Source: an uncultured Lachnospiraceae bacterium (GTDB lineage: Bacteria > Bacillota > Clostridia > Lachnospirales > Lachnospiraceae). From it: 18,755 nt of DNA. The notes below the pieces were generated by a model that worked only from the letters and a program-made list of their open reading frames with translations, did no database searches and was not told the DNA's origin. The DNA lies in contig CAJUQZ010000029.1 of the NCBI GenBank assembly GCA_910588755.1, forward strand, positions 1 to 18,755, in the 5' to 3' direction. This document shows, piece by piece, positions 1 through 6,704 of the stretch (the stretch's first letter is position 1; every line of letters starts with the position of its first letter). A program made the position numbers and the translations under genes.

Positions 1-57
1 ACTGGCACAAATCATGCGGCTCACAAGTCTAATTTCTGACTGGATAGAGCACTAGAG
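1..57. repeat. Left copy of a ~57-bp direct repeat
   Basis: Bases 1-40 match bases 6666-6705 with a single difference (t at 21 against g at 6686). After a variable spot the two copies share GAGCACTAGAG again, ending at 57 and 6722. Both copies are in the same orientation. The copy may extend to the left of the window. On the minus strand both copies read through an open frame (SEIRLV then R or S, then RMICAS), which suggests a piece of an old coding or mobile element. No terminal inverted repeats or target duplication could be identified. Confidence 0.8.
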
Positions 58-171
58 GGAATGCTCAAGTGCGTGCTGCTTGACCAGATGACGGACGGCT
101 GGCAGGCGGTGTTTTCCAGCGAGGTGGGGTTTGATGCGCTCTTATATCGTTCTGCCACAGACGGATTGTAA
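40..171 (+). pseudogene. C-terminal fragment of an unrecognised gene
   Basis: An open frame begins right after a TGA at 37-39 that lies in the repeat, and runs to a TAA at 169-171. It encodes about 43 residues. Typical protein-like stretches are MLKCVLLDQMTDGW and FDALLYRSATDGL. The only ATG is at 61, without a convincing ribosome binding site. The family is not recognised. The position, abutting the repeat, suggests that the 5' part of a gene was replaced by the repeat-bearing element. It could also be a chance frame. Confidence 0.35.
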
Positions 172-274
172 AAACTTGGATTTTAGGATATGAAAAATAT
201 GGGCAGAAAGCGTGAGCTGGAGGGGGACACATCAAACGCCAGGTAATACAACAGGACCAGTTGGGAGATTTGCG

Positions 275-763
275 TTACGCATTGGATTCTAAATGTCCTT
301 TGATACCATACAGATATCCTTTTCCATTGGCAGGGTTGCCCTGGTAGGGCAGTGATATTAAGCCCTCGCTGGCGTTGAGCGCGCATTGTATCAGTGTTTT
401 GGTCAGGTCTGGAACGTCAGTTCTCGACAGCGCCTCGTCAATTCCGATCCAGAGCACTTCACTGTTTTCGTCGTGGTCAGATGCAGGTTCACCAGAGATG
501 TAATCCGCCTCAAAGGCGATATACCAATCGTGGGCGTTAAAACGGATGCCAATGATATTCTTTGGCTCGACGACGATGTTAGTCTCTTCAAGGTACTCCC
601 GCTTTACGGCCTCCTGTGGTGTCTCACCGTATTCGACATAGCCGCCAGGGATGATCAGCTTGCCTTTTCCTGAACCATAGGTATGGCGTGCTAGCAGGAC
701 CTTGTTGTCCCTGATGACGACTCCGGTCACGGACTGGCACCAGTTTGTGTTGTTGCTTTCCAT
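275..763 (-). CDS. Nudix hydrolase
   Basis: This 162-residue protein carries a complete Nudix box, from GGYVEYGETPQEA to REYLEETNI (about residues 40-63), with the REXXEE core that binds the divalent metal. Nudix enzymes hydrolyse nucleoside diphosphates linked to another moiety, such as oxidised dNTPs, NDP-sugars or ADP-ribose. The substrate cannot be told from the motif alone. The ATG has AGGAGG seven bases upstream, so the start is firm. It lies 48 bases downstream of the zinc-ribbon gene on the same strand and may share its transcript. Length is normal for a single-domain cytoplasmic Nudix protein. Confidence 0.93.
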   Translation of the reverse strand: MESNNTNWCQSVTGVVIRDNKVLLARHTYGSGKGKLIIPGGYVEYGETPQEAVKREYLEETNIVVEPKNIIGIRFNAHDWYIAFEADYISGEPASDHDENSEVLWIGIDEALSRTDVPDLTKTLIQCALNASEGLISLPYQGNPANGKGYLYGIKGHLESNA

Positions 764-811
764 CTAAATTCCTCCTGAGTTTTATGAGTGTTTTTTAAGG
801 CTTAGGCAATG

Positions 812-1183
812 TTATTTTGATTCCTTCCATAGAACATGCTGCCGCCGGCGCGCCATGTGCTTTTCCATGCCGTTTACCTTGTGCTGATAATTGTCACACC
901 GCCATCGCTTTTGAAGCCCAGCCTGTCCGGCGCCCAGCTCAGTAAGCGCATAGGCTTCATACGGTGTTGCAGGGCGTATGCTGCAATATGGGCAGTCCGG
1001 ATCGCCACAGGTTGGGTCCAGCCATTCTAGACAGGACATGCATGCCCAGGAATCGTACCGGTCAAACTGTATGAGCGATTTTTCCCCGCACAGGGGACAG
1101 ACGGACTCCCCCGAAATATAGCCGAGCTGTTTCCATTTTAATCGTTTTTTGCGGGCTTTTAGATAGTTTTTTCTGTTTTTCAT
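812..1183 (-). CDS. Small zinc-ribbon protein
   Basis: The 123-residue product has a basic, lysine-rich N-terminus (residues 1-20) followed by seven cysteines: C29 and C32 (CPLC), C48 and C51 (CMSC), C59, C64 and C67. The spacing suggests one zinc ribbon built from the first two pairs, and perhaps a second metal site. The C-terminus is basic and contains HKVNGMEKHMARRRQ. This points to nucleic acid or protein binding, but no specific family is recognised. Its ATG overlaps the TGA of the methylase-like remnant (ATGA), with only a weak GGTGAT upstream, so translation is probably coupled to that remnant. Confidence 0.7.
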   Translation of the reverse strand: MKNRKNYLKARKKRLKWKQLGYISGESVCPLCGEKSLIQFDRYDSWACMSCLEWLDPTCGDPDCPYCSIRPATPYEAYALTELGAGQAGLQKRWRCDNYQHKVNGMEKHMARRRQHVLWKESK

Positions 1184-1407
1184 TTTTCATCACCATAACT
1201 GTAAGCATTCTTGATGTTTATAGTATTACGCAATATTTTCTTTAAGCCGCCACCATATATGCGTCCTTCATCTTCAATTTCATTTTTGCCAATGGTCTTG
1301 AGTAATTCCCATATTTTATAGACGGAACCGGAGTTTGCAAGGATAGCCTGCTGTAAGGGCTCCTTGGGGTAAAGCATTAAGTATGCGTTTGTAGCAATTG
1401 CGTACAT
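1180..1407 (-). pseudogene. C-terminal remnant of a DNA adenine methylase
   Basis: The 75-residue frame has IATNAYLMLYP, then IWELLKTIG and DEGRIYGGGLKKI. This matches my recollection of the C-terminal end of N6-adenine DNA methylases of type II restriction systems, where NSFLYLYP and a GRVYGGGLHKLEPKEL-like segment occur. The catalytic NPPY motif and the SAM-binding region are absent, so it cannot be a working enzyme. In-frame codons continue upstream (RDHLAET) until a TGA. It follows the endonuclease-like fragment by four bases, as expected if an internal deletion joined two genes. The family call is from memory. Confidence 0.5.
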
Positions 1408-1411
1408 AGTT

Positions 1412-1663
1412 TCAGCAAGGTGATCTCGTCAGTGTCCAATATACCGTGTCCAAATGAACCTCTGTTTTGGACGGCGAATACCCTTTGTCCTTCAAAAAGG
1501 ATGTTATTGCTGCAAGCTGCCGCCGTTCCTGGGTATTACAAATAATAGGATCTGCATCGGCTCCGCATAGCCGGTCGGCTACTATTGTGGAGGACCGCAA
1601 AATTTCCTTTTCATCTGGAGTGCGTTGAGCTGACAACCATGTAAAAATATCAGGATCAACCAT
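1412..1663 (-). pseudogene. N-terminal remnant of a type II restriction endonuclease (possibly XamI-like)
   Basis: An 83-residue frame begins with an ATG preceded by GAGGAAAGGG six bases upstream, so the start is authentic. The segment STIVADRLCG and the segment NTQERRQLAAI followed by FLKDKGY recall the N-terminus of XamI-type restriction endonucleases, by memory only. The frame stops after the unrelated-looking tail TVYWTLTRSPC. It is far shorter than a restriction enzyme and lacks any recognisable nuclease motif. A strong promoter and an ~88-base leader are intact, so a short transcript is probably still made. It could also be a small independent protein of unknown role. Confidence 0.42.
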
Positions 1664-1757
1664 TTTTATCCCTTTCCTCGCAACAGTTTATTAAAGTTAT
1701 TAAATGTATATGTTTCGTTGTCTCAAACTTAATATAATTTGTTTGCGGTTTACTGTT

Positions 1758-1786
1758 ATTATAATGGCAGGCCTGCGATTTTTCAA
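1758..1786 (-). promoter_or_regulatory. Sigma-A promoter for the restriction-modification remnant
   Basis: On the minus strand, TTGAAA and TATAAT are separated by exactly 17 bases. The predicted start lies about 88 bases before the ATG at 1663. The surrounding 1664-1855 stretch is otherwise non-coding. Confidence 0.7.
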
Positions 1787-1855
1787 TAACAAAAGGCCAG
1801 ATTGCGACAAAAGGGAATGGAGATTTCCGGGCAGTGGTGTTTTTTGATGTGGCTT

Positions 1856-3013
1856 TCATGATGCGATCCACATATTAAGCGCAATTAATGCCACCAGGAA
1901 GCAGACATTTGCCACAGTGAAGAGCAGGATATAGGCTCCCTTGCGCCCGCCGTCTTCCTTTGCTACATATTTGTATGAAATCAGGCTGGCCATAGACGCA
2001 ATCAGGGTTCCAAGCCCGCCTAAGTTGGTGCCGATAATAAGACCGGCAAAGTCCTCCGTGAAGCCTGACAGAAGCAGTGCTGCCGGTACATTGCTGATGA
2101 CCTGGCTTGCAATGATGGCGGTGTAAACCTCCCGCCCGGTGATGACATTTTGCAAAAAATCACAGAACAGGGGTATTCTGCCCACATTTCCGATAAAGAT
2201 AAAGAAGCCCGCAAATGTGAGAAGCAGCGAATAGTCAACCTTTGCAAGCACCTGTCGGTCTGCTGCGGCAAGCACGAGAAGGACCACGCAAAATATCGCC
2301 TGCCACGGCAGAATATGCCCTACAGCAAGCAGGCAGAGGATAAACAGAATCAGGTACATTATAAGCGAATATAGCGTGGTGTTTGCATCTTTTTCCTGTT
2401 CTGCCTGCTCCTGTCCCAAAGCATTTTTCAGCTTAAAATCCTTTGGGCATGTGCGGCCCTGCAAAATGCTCCAGCCCATCAGGAGTACCAGGGACAGGAT
2501 AGTATAAGGCATCATCAGACCAAGAAAGGCGCGGACAGAGAGCCCTGCTTTTCCATACAGGTACAGGTTCTGCGGATTGCCGATTGGAGTCAACATACTT
2601 CCTAAGTTGGCAGCAATTGTCTGCATCACGACAACCGGAAGGAGTAATCGCTTTTTGTGCGTTTCTCCCAGCAGGTCAAGCACTGTAAATGTAAATGGTA
2701 CAAATGTAATGAGTGCGACATCGTTTGTGATCAGCATACTAGAGAAGAAACACAGAAGAACCAGTGTCAGGATAAGACTTTGCCCGCTTCTTACGTGTTC
2801 GAGCAGCTTCTGTGCAATCTGTCCGAATACGCCTATTTGCTGGAGTCCGGCCATGACGCACATTAGGCAGAACAGGATTGCCAGTGTCCGAAAATCAATA
2901 TATCCGAGATATTCCCTGTCAGGCGCCACCCAAAAGGACGAGATGGCTGCCAGCACGAGGGAGACACAAAGTACGGTTTCTTTTTTGATAAATGCGGTTA
3001 TCTTTTCTGTCAT
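1856..3013 (-). CDS. ArsB/NhaD superfamily anion permease
   Basis: The 385-residue protein is almost entirely hydrophobic, with roughly ten membrane segments, and belongs to the ion transporter superfamily that holds ArsB, NhaD and SLC13 permeases. Two inverted-repeat signature regions are visible: ITNDVAL (about 95-101) with TPIGNPQNL (142-150), and later SNVPAALLL with GTNLGGLGTLIASMASL. A more hydrophilic loop rich in Q, E and K (about 205-220) separates the halves. The substrate is uncertain: arsenite, a dicarboxylate, sulfate or Na+/H+ exchange are all possible. No arsR or arsC neighbour is present, which argues mildly against arsenite. The ATG at 3013 follows GGGAGG by 13 bases. An alternative ATG at 3034 has its purine tract touching the start codon and is less likely. 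Confidence 0.85.
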   Translation of the reverse strand: MTEKITAFIKKETVLCVSLVLAAISSFWVAPDREYLGYIDFRTLAILFCLMCVMAGLQQIGVFGQIAQKLLEHVRSGQSLILTLVLLCFFSSMLITNDVALITFVPFTFTVLDLLGETHKKRLLLPVVVMQTIAANLGSMLTPIGNPQNLYLYGKAGLSVRAFLGLMMPYTILSLVLLMGWSILQGRTCPKDFKLKNALGQEQAEQEKDANTTLYSLIMYLILFILCLLAVGHILPWQAIFCVVLLVLAAADRQVLAKVDYSLLLTFAGFFIFIGNVGRIPLFCDFLQNVITGREVYTAIIASQVISNVPAALLLSGFTEDFAGLIIGTNLGGLGTLIASMASLISYKYVAKEDGGRKGAYILLFTVANVCFLVALIALNMWIAS

Positions 3014-3092
3014 TTTCAGATTATATCCTCCCATCCTTCAGGCAATGAAAGCCAGACATTTTATCCGAAATAAAAGGGATTATTTTGACAAC

Positions 3093-3121
3093 ATTATACG
3101 CAAAGGCTGGAAAAAATACAA
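3093..3121 (-). promoter_or_regulatory. Promoter for the permease gene
   Basis: On the minus strand, TTGTAT and TATAAT are separated by 17 bases. Transcription would start about 70 bases before the ATG at 3013. It is divergent from the promoter at 3199. Confidence 0.65.
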
Positions 3122-3198
3122 TGTTATTTGGTAATTTTATGGTAAAATATGATATTGGCAATATTGTTTAAAAGTTACAACAGGTGATGCTGTCATGA

Positions 3199-3227
3199 TT
3201 GTAAATTTTCAGCGCATCATGTATAAT
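3199..3227 (+). promoter_or_regulatory. Promoter for the nucleosidase-photoproduct lyase operon
   Basis: TTGTAA and TATAAT are separated by 17 bases, with a G directly before the -10 box. The expected start is ~80 bases before the ATG at 3313. This is a housekeeping sigma-A type element. I saw no clear sigma-G style site, although spore photoproduct lyase in Bacillus is a forespore gene. Confidence 0.65.
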
Positions 3228-3312
3228 ATTTTTATTTGATATGCAGACAAACGGGAACTGCAGAAATATAAGGGACTTGTTGATTGAACGGATATTTTGA
3301 GAGGACACATAT

Positions 3313-4269
3313 ATGATCTATATTTTCACGGCACTCTATTGTGAGGCCAGTGTTTTGATCCGGCGGTTTCAGCTGGTAAAAAATCAGCAAATCACATGGT
3401 TTCAGGAATTTTATAATGAGACAGCCGGCATCCGGCTTGCGGTTACAGGGGTGGGTGAGATTGCGGCCGCAGCTGTGGTAAGCAGTGTGTGTACGATGTA
3501 CGGACCTGACAAAGGCGACCTGCTCCTCAATGTGGGAATCTGTGCGCATACCACAGGAAATAACGGGATTTTCCTGTGCAATAAGATTGTGGAACTGGCG
3601 ACGGGCAAGACCTATTTCCCGGATATGCTGTGTCGCCACGATTTTAGTGAGGGAACCATTTTGACGGGAATGCGCCTGTGGAATGCGGGGAATACAGAAA
3701 ACGCAGGGAGTACAGAGCCGGGAATGTGCCTGTGGAATGCGGGGGATACAGGAACCGCAGAGACTGAAGTGCAATCCGGGGAGGCAAAAACCAAAAAGCA
3801 TTTATGGAATGCAGAGGAGTCTGGCGGGTATCTGTATGACATGGAGGCGGCAGCGGTCTATCAGGCGGGCATTCATTTTTTTGGGCCGCATCAGATGAGT
3901 TTTCTGAAAATAGTGTCCGACAGCGGCGTTTTATCAGAGGTATCCCAGGAACAAACGTTGCACCTGATGGAGCAGTATCAGGACTCCATCGCGGACTATA
4001 TCGGGAAAACTGCCGCCATAATACAAAAAAACTGCTGCCGGAAGCATCAGAACAGGGAGGACGAGAGGTTGATTGAGACTTTCTGCACAGACCTGCACTG
4101 CTCGAGGACAATGCGGGCGTCTGTAGAACAGTATATCCGGTATCTGGCCCTGTCGGGAATTGATTATGCCTGTGTGATACAGGAATTTTACGACAAAAAG
4201 CAGCTTCCGTGCAGGGATAAAAGAGAGGGGAAGCGATATTTTGATGAGTTTCGGCGAAGATTATTTTAA
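3313..4269 (+). CDS. MTA/SAH nucleosidase family protein with C-terminal extension
   Basis: The N-terminal ~235 residues belong to the nucleoside phosphorylase / methylthioadenosine nucleosidase fold. The start IYIFTALYCEA corresponds to the first strand. DMEAAAVYQAG (from D176, with E178) matches the substrate-binding glutamate segment, and KIVSDSG (S202-D203) holds the catalytic aspartate. Enzymes of this type cleave the glycosidic bond of methylthioadenosine, S-adenosylhomocysteine or 5'-deoxyadenosine. Two oddities are a repeat-rich insert between about 118 and 170 (LWNA three times), and an extra helical region of ~75 residues after 243 that the family usually lacks. GAGAGGA lies eight bases before the ATG. 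The gene overlaps the radical SAM gene downstream by ~26 bases, implying coupled translation. Confidence 0.8.
   Translation: MIYIFTALYCEASVLIRRFQLVKNQQITWFQEFYNETAGIRLAVTGVGEIAAAAVVSSVCTMYGPDKGDLLLNVGICAHTTGNNGIFLCNKIVELATGKTYFPDMLCRHDFSEGTILTGMRLWNAGNTENAGSTEPGMCLWNAGDTGTAETEVQSGEAKTKKHLWNAEESGGYLYDMEAAAVYQAGIHFFGPHQMSFLKIVSDSGVLSEVSQEQTLHLMEQYQDSIADYIGKTAAIIQKNCCRKHQNREDERLIETFCTDLHCSRTMRASVEQYIRYLALSGIDYACVIQEFYDKKQLPCRDKREGKRYFDEFRRRLF
3665..3816 (+). repeat. Imperfect in-frame repeat in the nucleosidase gene
   Basis: About 45 bases from 3665 recur at 3719 (period 54 bases, 18 codons), differing at only a handful of positions. The core TGGAATGC recurs a third time at 3805. At the protein level this gives LWNAG, LWNAG and LWNAE at residues 122, 140 and 164. 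The period keeps the reading frame. The repeats sit in the loop before the substrate-binding glutamate, a place that tolerates length change in this fold. Confidence 0.8.
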
Positions 4270-5260
4270 CCCGTTTTTTTCACATATCTATGTAGAAAAG
4301 TCGGTCAGGAACCATGCGCGCACGCAGAAAATCCTGGCAAAGTTCCCGTCGGCAAAGATTATTGAAATCAGCCACTACAAGGATGTATTCTGCCGGAGCA
4401 GACAGAATGTCCCACTGCAACACCGTTCACAGAAGCTGATTCTTGCCGCCAGGAAAGGCGCGCTGCTCTACGAGGGGGCGCCTGTGTGCCAACGTTTTGG
4501 CAGTGAGCATTTTTATTACTGTTCCTGCGTGATGAACTGTGTGTATGACTGTGAGTACTGCTATCTAAAGGGAATGTACCCGTCCGCGAACATCGTTGTG
4601 TTTGTCAATCTAGAGGAGATCTTTGCCAAGGTCGAGCGGGTATTGCAGGAGCACCCGCTGTATCTGTGCGTTTCCTACGATACAGATTTGCTGGCGATGG
4701 AGCAGCTCATTGGCTATGTGCAGGAGTGGTGCGCCTTTGCTGAAAATAATGAAAAGCTAAAAATTGAGATTCGGACAAAATGTGCAAACAAATGTTTGAA
4801 ACAAAGCGCCGTTGCGGTTCCGGGTGTGATTTATGCGTTTACGCTTTCGCCGCAGGCAGTGATTGAGGCCTTTGAGCATCATACCCCATCCCTGTTAGAG
4901 AGGCTGTCCTGTGCATCGGCGCTGCTGCGGGCGGGCTGTCAGGTGCGGCTTTGCTTTGACCCGATGATCTATGTGCCGGACTGGCAGAAACACTATGCAG
5001 CGATGTTAGAGCAGGTATTTGCCACAGTTGATGTTGACAGGATTGTGGACGCAAGCGTCGGGACATTTCGCGTTTCACAAGATTATTTGAAGAATATGAG
5101 AAGGCAGCTGCCAGAGTCGCCTGTGATCTGGTTTCCGTTTCAGCGCGAGGACGGATACTGTCATTATCCCGATGAACTGATGGAACAGATGGAGACCTTT
5201 TTAACAAAAAGAATGGAACAGAAAATTCCCAGGGAGAAGATTTTTCGATGGAAGACATGA
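4244..5260 (+). CDS. splB: Spore photoproduct lyase family radical SAM protein
   Basis: The 338-residue product has the radical SAM cluster motif CVYDCEYC (about residues 99-106), a CX3CX2C pattern, with tyrosines in and after it (EYCYLKG) as in spore photoproduct lyase. NLEEIF follows, as in the Bacillus enzyme. The family uses a [4Fe-4S] cluster and SAM to reverse the thymine dimer 5-thyminyl-5,6-dihydrothymine in germinating spores. By remembered alignment the hydrogen-donor cysteine of the Bacillus enzyme falls on a tyrosine here (SYDTDLLAME), with a cysteine three residues earlier. This may mark a clostridial subfamily. ATG at 4244 is preferred over the adjacent TTG at 4241, and GAGGGG lies ~13 bases upstream. 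The end overlaps the next gene. Confidence 0.85.
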   Translation: MSFGEDYFNPFFSHIYVEKSVRNHARTQKILAKFPSAKIIEISHYKDVFCRSRQNVPLQHRSQKLILAARKGALLYEGAPVCQRFGSEHFYYCSCVMNCVYDCEYCYLKGMYPSANIVVFVNLEEIFAKVERVLQEHPLYLCVSYDTDLLAMEQLIGYVQEWCAFAENNEKLKIEIRTKCANKCLKQSAVAVPGVIYAFTLSPQAVIEAFEHHTPSLLERLSCASALLRAGCQVRLCFDPMIYVPDWQKHYAAMLEQVFATVDVDRIVDASVGTFRVSQDYLKNMRRQLPESPVIWFPFQREDGYCHYPDELMEQMETFLTKRMEQKIPREKIFRWKT

Positions 5261-6051
5261 CAATGGAAGTTATGACATTAAAAGATATGATAAGAAATGA
5301 TATAAATAAAAATGATATAAATAAAAATGATATAAATAAAAATGATATAAATAAAAAAGCGGCAATTGTGACCGGGGCCTCCTCGGGGATTGGCTATGCC
5401 ATCAGCCGGAAACTGGGCGTACTTGGATATGAGGTTTACGGGTTTGGCAGGGATTTTAGCAAAACGGAATGGAAAGCGGAGGACTGTGTGCATCCGGTCG
5501 TCTGTGATGTGCTGGATACGGACAAATTATGCGCCTGTATCAAGCAGATTACGGCGCAGCATCCGGTGCATGTGCTGGTGAACAATGCGGGGGTGGGTTA
5601 TTATGGGCTCCATGAGGAATTGAACCCTGATAAGATTAAGGCGCTGGTGCGGACCAATCTGGAGGCACCGATGATTCTGACGCAGCAGCTTATGCGGCAC
5701 CTAAAGAAAAACGCAGGTTATATCATCAATATTTCATCTGTGACAGCAGGCCAGTCCAATCCGCACGGCTGTGCTTATGGCGCTACCAAGGCAGGGCTTG
5801 CCAGCTTTTCCCGCAGTTTGTTTGACGAGTCGCGCAAATACGGTATCAAGTCGGTGACAATCGCCCCGGATATGGCACAGACAGATCTGTATCGTCATGC
5901 CAATTTCCAGGAAGGGGATGAGCCGGAGTCGTATCTTCTGCCGGAGGATGTTGCGCAGGCGGTGGAATGGATTCTGGGCCAGCGGGAGGGCGTCATTGTC
6001 ACGGACATCACACTGCGGCCAAAGCTGCACCGGATCAGGCGGAAAAACTAA
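5248..6051 (+). CDS. Short-chain dehydrogenase/reductase with repetitive N-terminus
   Basis: This 267-residue protein is a classical SDR. It has the nucleotide-binding TGASSGIG (residues 42-49), NNAG (112-115), the catalytic serine in NISSVTAG (163-164), and the YGATK dyad (Y177, K181). SDRs oxidise or reduce hydroxyl or carbonyl groups with NAD(P)H; the substrate is unknown. The first ~36 residues are not part of the fold and contain NDINK repeated four times. The start overlaps the end of the photoproduct lyase gene by 13 bases, and AGGGAGAAG lies just upstream, so the three genes form one operon. An internal start near the repeat cannot be excluded, but the operon-coupled ATG is better supported. 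Confidence 0.88.
   Translation: MEDMTMEVMTLKDMIRNDINKNDINKNDINKNDINKKAAIVTGASSGIGYAISRKLGVLGYEVYGFGRDFSKTEWKAEDCVHPVVCDVLDTDKLCACIKQITAQHPVHVLVNNAGVGYYGLHEELNPDKIKALVRTNLEAPMILTQQLMRHLKKNAGYIINISSVTAGQSNPHGCAYGATKAGLASFSRSLFDESRKYGIKSVTIAPDMAQTDLYRHANFQEGDEPESYLLPEDVAQAVEWILGQREGVIVTDITLRPKLHRIRRKN
5296..5355 (+). repeat. Four perfect 15-bp tandem repeats
   Basis: The unit AATGATATAAATAAA occurs four times without mismatch inside the SDR coding region and encodes NDINK. It is pure A/T apart from one G, in contrast with the GC-rich flanks. Because 15 is a multiple of three, changes in copy number would alter protein length without a frameshift. Confidence 0.95.
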
Positions 6052-6073
6052 GCAGATGCTTTGGCAGTACAAT

Positions 6074-6346
6074 TTATCCGCCAATGCCAGCCATCCGCCA
6101 TTCGTGGGCATAATAGTTGTACCGCAGGCGGAATGTTTTTTGCATACCATACAGAAATGCAGTGCAGATAAAGTTTGCGCCAAGAGAGCTGCGTTCCTGG
6201 TCTGTTGAGATGATTTTTTCGATATTGATCGTGACGACTTCGCCATTCCGGTCCCGGAAACGAAAACGCATCGGCGTGATCTTTCCGTCCGTGTCTGTAC
6301 ATGAGATCATCTGTACCGGCGTATCTATGCACAAGATGGTTTCCAT
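6074..6346 (-). CDS. Small conserved-looking protein of unknown function
   Basis: This is a 90-residue product. The ATG is preceded by GGAGG seven bases upstream, which makes the start and the gene credible. The sequence alternates charged and beta-branched residues (PMRFRFRDRNGEVVTINIEK), then has LGANFICTAFLYG and ends with an aromatic basic stretch, FRLRYNYYAHEWRM. It looks like a small beta-rich cytoplasmic domain. There is no signal peptide and no membrane segment. I recall similar small proteins in clostridia but no named function. The gene converges on the SDR gene, with only ~22 bases between the stops and no clear terminator. Confidence 0.72.
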   Translation of the reverse strand: METILCIDTPVQMISCTDTDGKITPMRFRFRDRNGEVVTINIEKIISTDQERSSLGANFICTAFLYGMQKTFRLRYNYYAHEWRMAGIGG

Positions 6347-6424
6347 GACAATTCCTCCAGCGTGCGGTGCAGCATGAAACAGCTGATAATCTATTTGATA
6401 TTATGATGCCCGTTTTTGCTGGAA

Positions 6425-6704
6425 TTATGTTATTTTAAGATCAGTCTGGCCATGTGTTTTGCGTAGCGTTTTAATTCTGCTAACATACCTGGCAGCATGG
6501 CTGATACGAAGTTCACCATGATCATAGCTGGTCAACTGTTTGGTCGTGTTGTCAGGGAGTGTGCTCATGTATGGCTTGTCCTAGTACAGCACCTGCTATT
6601 TGCACAAGTCCTGCGTTGTCGTCAGTCAACAATGCCACCGCATCGCCGTCGAAATTTTGTCTAGCACTGGCACAAATCATGCGGCGCACAAGTCTAATTT
6701 CTGA
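6425..6704 (-). pseudogene. Decayed small reading frames, possibly a mobile-element remnant
   Basis: The 6347-6774 stretch has no intact gene of normal size. On the minus strand a 42-codon frame (6552-6680) contains FDGDAVALLTDDNAGLVQ. It overlaps, in another frame, a 47-codon frame (6425-6568) that starts MSTLPDNTTKQL and ends GQTDLKIT. A third short frame contains AMLPGMLAELKRYAKHMARL. All look protein-like, yet no single frame spans the region and ribosome binding sites are poor. The upstream end coincides with the direct repeat, and the open frame there is also open in the left copy. Frameshifted debris of an insertion element is the likeliest reading. The family is not identified. Confidence 0.3.

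Noticed and set aside
1656..1871. 71-codon minus-strand frame between the permease and the restriction remnant
   Set aside because: It lies across the promoter and leader of the downstream remnant, has no ribosome binding site and reads like AT-rich non-coding sequence.
3644..4111. Long minus-strand frames across the nucleosidase gene
   Set aside because: They are serine/proline/histidine-rich mirror frames caused by the repeated GC-rich plus-strand codons; the plus-strand frame has the family motifs.
4839..5258. 139-codon minus-strand frame inside the photoproduct lyase gene
   Set aside because: Shadow of a well-supported radical SAM gene; no ribosome binding site or family features.
5296..5355. 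The 15-bp array as a plasmid-type iteron or a CRISPR-like array
   Set aside because: Units are contiguous, in frame, without spacers, and lie inside a coding gene with no replication or cas genes nearby.
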